A model generated the notes under the pieces. The model did no database searches and was not told the origin of the DNA. It worked only from the letters and a program-made list of their open reading frames with translations. From Eutreptiella sp. 'Long Island Sound 2002' (Eukaryota; Euglenozoa; Euglenophyceae; Eutreptiales; Eutreptiaceae): a stretch of DNA of 64,000 nt. Of the stretch, positions 58,857-64,000 are shown in pieces (position 1 is the first letter of the stretch; every line of letters begins with the position of its first letter). Made by a program: the position numbers and the translations under genes. The DNA lies in the NCBI GenBank assembly GCA_964036045.1, contig OZ038399.1, positions 21,101,670-21,165,669 on the forward strand, in the 5' to 3' direction.

Positions 58857-61605
58857 TCTTGGTCTCCTCTCGGTTGCCCTTGAGCATGGTCGTCATGGGG
58901 GCTGCATACTCGGCATACATTTTGATATACCCCGAGTAGTAGTTGCAGAACCCCAGATACGCCCGTAGCTCAGAGACCGTCTTGGGCTTTTCCCAGTGCT
59001 CAATTGCAGCCACCTTGCCAGGTATGGGCTTTCGCTGCCCGTTCCCGACCACGTGGCCAGCGAAGACCACCTCGCTTACCGCAATGGTGGCCTTGTCACT
59101 GCTGCCCGTGAGTTTGTGCCGAACCAGAAGGTCCAGCACTCGAGTGACGTCCCTCTCGTGTGCCTCCAGGAGCTCCTCGTAGCTCATACTGGGGTCCCCG
59201 GACGCGATGATCACATCGTCCACGAAGGGGTCCGCACAGTCGCGCACCGACTCAAGCAGGTTCTCCAGCATCCGCTGAAAAGCCGCATTGCCGTTGGTAA
59301 CGCCCATGGGCATCACCTTCCACTGGAGAGGTCCAAGTGGCGTCCTCATAGCTGTGCAGGCACGGGACTCTTCGGCGAGAGGCATCTGATGATAACCATG
59401 TTTCAGGTCAATCACCGTGAAGATCCTCCGCCGGTGTTGCTTTTGCAGCATGTCCTCAATGAGGGGCAGCGTATAGCTGTCGTGCTGCGTTTGGGCGTTC
59501 AGGCCGCGGTAGTCGACCACGAGCCGCCACTCACCGGCAACCTTCTTGGGGACGACGAAGCAGGGAGAGGCCCACTTGGAGTGGCACGGCTCAAGCCAGC
59601 CTCTCTGGATGAAGTCACGGAGGATCTTCTCCATGGCCTCTTTCCTCTCGCCCCTCAGGGCAAACTCCCGGTGCCGATACACACGGGGGTCCTGCTTCAG
59701 TCGTATCTTGGCCTCGCCATACGGTCCACGCACCGGTGGGGGAAACACAGGCTTACCGCTGAAGAAGGTATCACCATACTTCTGCTTCAGCCTGGCCCTC
59801 AATGCCTGGATCTTGGGGCAGTCATCGGACTCCGCCTTCGCTTTTCCGGGCACTTGAACCACGGAGCTTACTTGAGGGGTAGCTACTCCGCTCGCTTTCG
59901 GCTCAGCTGGTCTTCCCAGGTAGCCCAAAGGGCCATCTCTGGTCTTGCCTCGGAATAGATCGCCGTAGGTGGGTGGGTTACCCCCGATTGGCTCGTCCTG
60001 GCTGGATAGGTGGTCCAGCACCCTCTGCACGAAGGTGTTCCCATCATAGGAACCAGAGACGATCGAGTCCACTTCCCACCAGGCTCTGTCCTGGCCCTTG
60101 CCCTCACGCTGGTTTCCCCAGTCGTGAAAGGGCTGATCCATATACCCCTGAACCAGATCCCACTCCTCTTCAGTGAGGGGGTCTTCCGATTCCGATTCTT
60201 CGATGTCAACAGGGGGAACCGCAAAGCATTGCCGCCATGGCTCCGCTATGATGCGGTTGACACACACGAAGTCCGTGGTGTCGGCCTGATCAAGGCCCCC
60301 ATCCACATAGTGGAATTCCGTTGGCCATCTCTGGGGTGGCATGGGCTGTCCCTTAGCGTCCTGATAGACACTCTCTCCAGCCGGTAGGACGACCTTGTTT
60401 AAGGTCATGTTGGTCAATGAGGCTACCCAATGTCGGGTACTTTCCTCCTCGGTGCATCCCATAGGAACAACCAGCACTGCCTTGGAGCGGTCTTTGCGAA
60501 TCTTCGCTATCGCTCTTGGAATGTCCCAACGGGGGCAATGGATCAACATCAATCCCTGATGCGGACCCCAGTGCTTCTTCCACGCGGAGTCCTGGGCGCT
60601 CCAGTACTTCTCACAAACCCGAAGATGGGCGGAGGTTCCTGAAGAGAAAGCATCCAGGGCCAGATCCGAAGCTCCCAAGTCCGCGACAACTCGGCTCGCC
60701 ACTTCCGGCCTTACGCCGTACTCCTGGTTTGCAGGACCATTTGGCTCAGTGTAAAGCGCGGCCACTTCGAGCTGATTGCGTTCGGGGTGGATCCATTGGC
60801 ATTCCACATGGTGCTCAGGTGACGAAAGCCACGAGAGTTGGTCGTCCTGGTACAGGGTCATGGAGGCCTGGGCCGGGAGAACGCCGGAGTCCGTCTCCAT
60901 CATGAAGTCGTATCCAACGATCATGTCCCAGTCCATCTCGGCCTCGTACAAGCGATCGTGCAGGAGGATTTCCTTGCCGAGGTCTGGGCGGCTCAGCTCA
61001 CGATGGTTCACGAACTGCAGCCGGATGGCCGCTTCCTTCGTGCCTCCCACCATGTACTGGCCGTTCGTGACCTTCAGCCTGACAGGTTTCCGACTGTCGG
61101 TCAGACACTCTGGTGGAAGTAGGCCAGCCTTGACCAAGCTGACTTGAGCTCCCGTGTCGACCAACACGTCGAAAACCTTTTCCACTTCCCCGCATAAGGC
61201 ACGGACCTTAAGATGCAACTGCCGCTCGCGACCGACACGGCGCACGGCGTGCAAACTCAGGATCTCTGGCCGTTCCAGAAGCTCAACAAGCGACTGGTGC
61301 AGGTCGTGGACAATGGGCTCAGGCTGCCCATCTGCAGCACCCAGCTGCGGTCCGGGTGATCCTCCGATACTCTCGGAAAGATCTTGTAGTACATCAAACA
61401 CATTCTTGGTCGCGAAGGACGGACGGGTGCAAGGGTTCGTGCCTTCACTTGCCCTCACCCCGCCTCCGCGACTGGGTGCCAGACCGGGCCTTCCGCCCGC
61501 GGCAGTCCCTTTGTGCTTATCGACTGCCGACTGGGATGGTTCGGCGCTTCCCACGTCACCATCCTGCGACCGCCCTAGCTGGGGCCCTTGGCTGCAGGGG
61601 CCCCG
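58857..61605 (-). pseudogene. pol: pol 5' part of element E: protease and reverse transcriptase, cut by G
   Basis: The frame continues from the gag UAG; the first in-frame GTG is at 61554. Retropepsin DTGA lies near 61150 and MIVGYDF near 60915. A linker of about 300 residues follows, then RT with VVDYRGLN (near 59510), VIDLKHGYHQ (near 59405), MPMGVTNG (near 59300) and the active site FVDD (near 59215; Phe-Val in place of Tyr-Ile). The thumb segment LRAYLGFCNYYSGYI precedes the break. After 58857 the frame runs into G and stops within it. This part is otherwise undamaged. Confidence 0.93.
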
Positions 61606-61608
61606 CTA
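61581..61608 (-). other. gag stop UAG CGG plus GC hairpin: candidate readthrough site (E)
   Basis: TAG at 61608-61606 is followed by CGG, and 17 sense codons lead in the same frame to the first GTG of pol. A perfect 7-bp stem GGGGCCC/GGGCCCC with a 10-nt loop starts one base after the stop codon. Confidence 0.65.
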
Positions 61609-64000
61609 GGGGGCGTCAGTTGTGGAAGAGGGGGTGTTCTCCTCAGCCTCAACCTCGTTGACACCCTTCTTCCTCCTCTCACTACGAGTAGGCTTCTTGT
61701 CCTTGTCCTTGTTCTGGTTGTTCTCCTTGTTCTTGTTGTCCGACCTGGGGACCCAGTTCCTCTTGATCTCCTGGATCTCCTTGGCCAACTCGGTCCCCTG
61801 CGACACCAGCTTGGAGAGCTCGTCCCTGTCCACCTCCACCTTGGCTTCCCGGATACCCGCGGGCGCACGCTTCTTTGACCCGTGCGCCTTCTTGTGAGCC
61901 TCCGTGTCGGCCTTGTGGACGGGGCATGTTCGGTGGTCATGGTTGAAGCCTCGCTTCCTCCCATAACACACGAAACAGCCCTGAGGGTGAGCTCGTATGA
62001 ACTCCCCAAAGGACAGCGGAGGGTCGCCAATGCGGCGAGGGTCCCTCTTCTCCTGCTTCCTCCAACCCTGCTGCAGGGGCTTCCAGTTTCCCGGTTTGCT
62101 CCCCGCGCTCAGGTTCTTGGCCACGAAGGCACAAACGGCCACTTCGGCGGGCTCATCGTCGTCGTCATCGTCGACGAGAGTCTCATCGCCGCCGGCTCCC
62201 GCTGGGTCCATGGCAGCTTCCCCGCCAGGTCCCTCGCCAACGTAGTTGACGTCGCGGTCGCCGGGCCTCAACCCGCGGGTGTGGTGGAGGTTCCGGTACT
62301 CCTTGAGCAACTCTTCTCCAACCCACTCCAGGATCTCGTCGCAGCTCATCCGCGCCGGGATGGCCTGCAGACGGATGGTCTGCCGCTCAGCTCACACTCG
62401 TCAAGGCGCCACATCGCGGTCTTCTCGCGATCGCCCGAGACGGTGATGAGGAGAGCGTTCCGCAGGGAGTGCCGTTTGACATCCCGGGCCACGTTCTTCC
62501 TCGTCCAAGCCACCACGTTCGTATGATACTCTTTGGAAAGCATCATCTTGACCGTGTGGTTGGACTTGGCCCGCTTGGATTCCTCCTTGGTGACCGTCTT
62601 GATCCATGCTTCCGGCAGCATGGAGAGCAGGCGAGCCTGCTCGTCACCCTCGTTCCAGTCCTCCACGTTGCGGCAGAAGAGGGTGTATTTCCCTCGGAAG
62701 TCTCGCCAATCTCGTAGGCGGATCTCCCGTCCATCATGCTCAAGCTTGATGGACTTCCAGCGCTTGGCCGCCACCTGCGGAGCGTCCACCCGCTCCTGCT
62801 CGTTGATCCACTTCTCGGCTTCCTTGAGGGTCTTGATTCTCCCCTCCTTGGTCGCCACGAAGTATAGCTCTCCGAGCACTTCCGGCAGGCGGTACCTGAA
62901 CCGTCTGAAGACATATCTCTCCGCATCCGCGGGAGGCAGGTCTTCAGTGACGGTCAGCCCCCAATCGTCCAGCTTCTCCAAGAAGCGGTCGAGGTTGAGG
63001 GGGTTACCATCGTACATGGGGGGCTTGATGTCCTTCAAGTCTTCCCACACGGCGGCATCCGCGGCCTTAGAGACCATGAACGCCGGCCGCGAGGTCGACC
63101 GAGGTTCCCATCGGGCTCGCCGACGGACTCCCACGGCCGCCACGTCCATCTCCTCCATGGAATCCCTGTGGCTACGCTGCGGTTCCTCCATGTACGCTGA
63201 ACCTAGATGTTCACGCCGTACTCCTTCCATGTACGCATCCTCATCACGGCGCCGGCGGCTGCGTTCAGCGGCCTCCCGTCGTACACCACGCGGCGGGCTG
63301 ATGTCGAACTCCTCCAGGTACAGGTCCAGGTCCTCACCTTCGCCGACATCCCACTCCACGTCTCCTCTGGGGACCTCATCCCTGAGTCCACCATAACGTC
63401 CACCAGCCATTGGGATTGGCCCAGGGGCTGGTGCGGGGCGCCCGGGGCGTACCGGTGTCCGCGGTGGAGCACGACGGCTGCGGTACTCCGCGCTGAGCCA
63501 CTCATCACGCCAATCCTCACTACCACTGCCGGGCGGCACGCGTTTGTTGCGGCGGCCCGCGCTGTGGTGAGAGGGGGCGGTGAGAGAGGGGGCACTGGCG
63601 CTGGGGCGACTCCTGGGGGCTCCGCCGGGGGCGTGGGGTCTGCCTGGACCTGGTCCGGGTCCCCAGCCGTCGTCCGAGGAGCCAGACTCCAGGGGTGGGC
63701 GGTCGCTGCCGACGCTCCCACGGGCTTCCAGCGCGTCCAGTCTCTGCTGCAGGCCGCTGATGACCATGTTCAGCTGTCTGATCTCGGCCCTGGCGATGTC
63801 GAGCTCTGTCTGCGCGCGCGCGGCGACCTTGGAGATGCGAGTCATCTCGCCCTTGCCCGTGTCTACCTCGCACTCGAGGGAAAAGACCCTCCTGCGGAGG
63901 TAGACAATCCGGCGCCAGGTGGTATACGGGTCGCCGTTCCCTGGTGGGTCGTCGGGGTCCCCAGGGGGTCCTCCAGGAGGGCCTCCGCCGGGTCCGCCCG
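61606..64000 (-). pseudogene. gag: gag of element E (N-terminus outside window)
   Basis: The frame is open from the right edge (Gly-Pro-rich) through a Trp/Arg-rich segment into ATG 63845, supporting the view that the D/E gag is longer than the part starting at that ATG. A short coiled coil (near 63800-63720), an Arg/Ser/Pro-rich region and the capsid-like region (about 63070-62420) follow. Loss of one C near 62383 shifts the frame. The remainder (62349-61606) carries acidic residues, the CX2CX8HX4C knuckle (CFVC...H...C near 61960) and a Lys/Asn-rich tail, ending at TAG 61606. Confidence 0.87.

Larger units (their letters stand above)
48988..58858. mobile_element. DNA transposon G with 2-bp target duplication
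   Basis: Element 48990-58856 (9,867 bp) flanked by TC on both sides (48988-48989, 58857-58858). The 37-bp terminal inverted repeats have one mismatch. Taking out the element and one TC rejoins E pol as ...ETK-KGSKEAL... with no frame loss, which fixes the borders. No transposase motif is visible; the interior is satellites plus captured exons, so it is probably non-autonomous. The terminal CACC with a short duplication loosely recalls CACTA elements, but the superfamily is not established. Confidence 0.88.
46750..64000 (-). mobile_element. Ty3/gypsy chromovirus E, split by transposon G, 5' end outside window
   Basis: Minus-strand element with gag at the right edge, then protease and RT (58857-61605), an interruption of 9,867 bp by element G plus its 2-bp duplication, then the rest of pol with RNase H, integrase and chromodomain (46750-48989). 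Besides the insertion there is a one-base loss in gag near 62383 and a one-base gain in pol near 47492. It is the only D/E family copy in the window showing the complete domain order. Confidence 0.92.

Overview
This is nuclear DNA from a large, repeat-rich eukaryotic genome. The evidence is nested Ty3/gypsy retrotransposons with chromodomains, a DNA transposon carrying gene pieces with GT-AG introns, long satellites, and no bacterial-type gene organisation. I cannot name the organism. A protist or algal genome is plausible but not shown. I found no intact host gene: every recognisable coding region belongs to, or was captured by, a mobile element, and each carries at least one frameshift, stop or truncation.

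Layout. (1) 1-15686, minus strand: two copies (B and C) of one chromovirus family, head to tail and sharing an LTR at 6260-7056; C runs off the left edge. (2) 15.7-20.2 kb: a block almost without T on the plus strand, ending in about 17 copies of a ~129-bp repeat. (3) 21463-45252: two ~3-kb inverted arms with TG...CA ends (21463-23897 plus 35515-36107, and 42227-45252) around a truncated retroelement D (36108-42226). The left arm is split by element A (23898-35514), a full-length member of the B/C family with two 798-bp LTRs and a target duplication; the right arm keeps the matching empty site. (4) 46.7-64.0 kb, minus strand: element E, same family as D, with gag cut by the right edge. Its pol is split by a 9,867-bp terminal-inverted-repeat DNA transposon G (48990-58856). 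Removing G and one copy of the 2-bp duplication restores the pol reading frame.

Within the retroelements the order is gag, protease, reverse transcriptase, RNase H, integrase, chromodomain. In both families gag and pol lie in the same frame, separated by one stop codon followed by CGG (UGA CGG in A/B/C, UAG CGG in D/E) with a hairpin just downstream. This suggests stop-codon readthrough. The A/B/C LTR holds a tRNA-like cloverleaf.

The most unusual part is element G. It has no recognisable transposase, carries several satellites (one with a three-monomer higher-order repeat), and holds a tandemly triplicated set of exons from a gene resembling the OCA2/P-protein transporter family.
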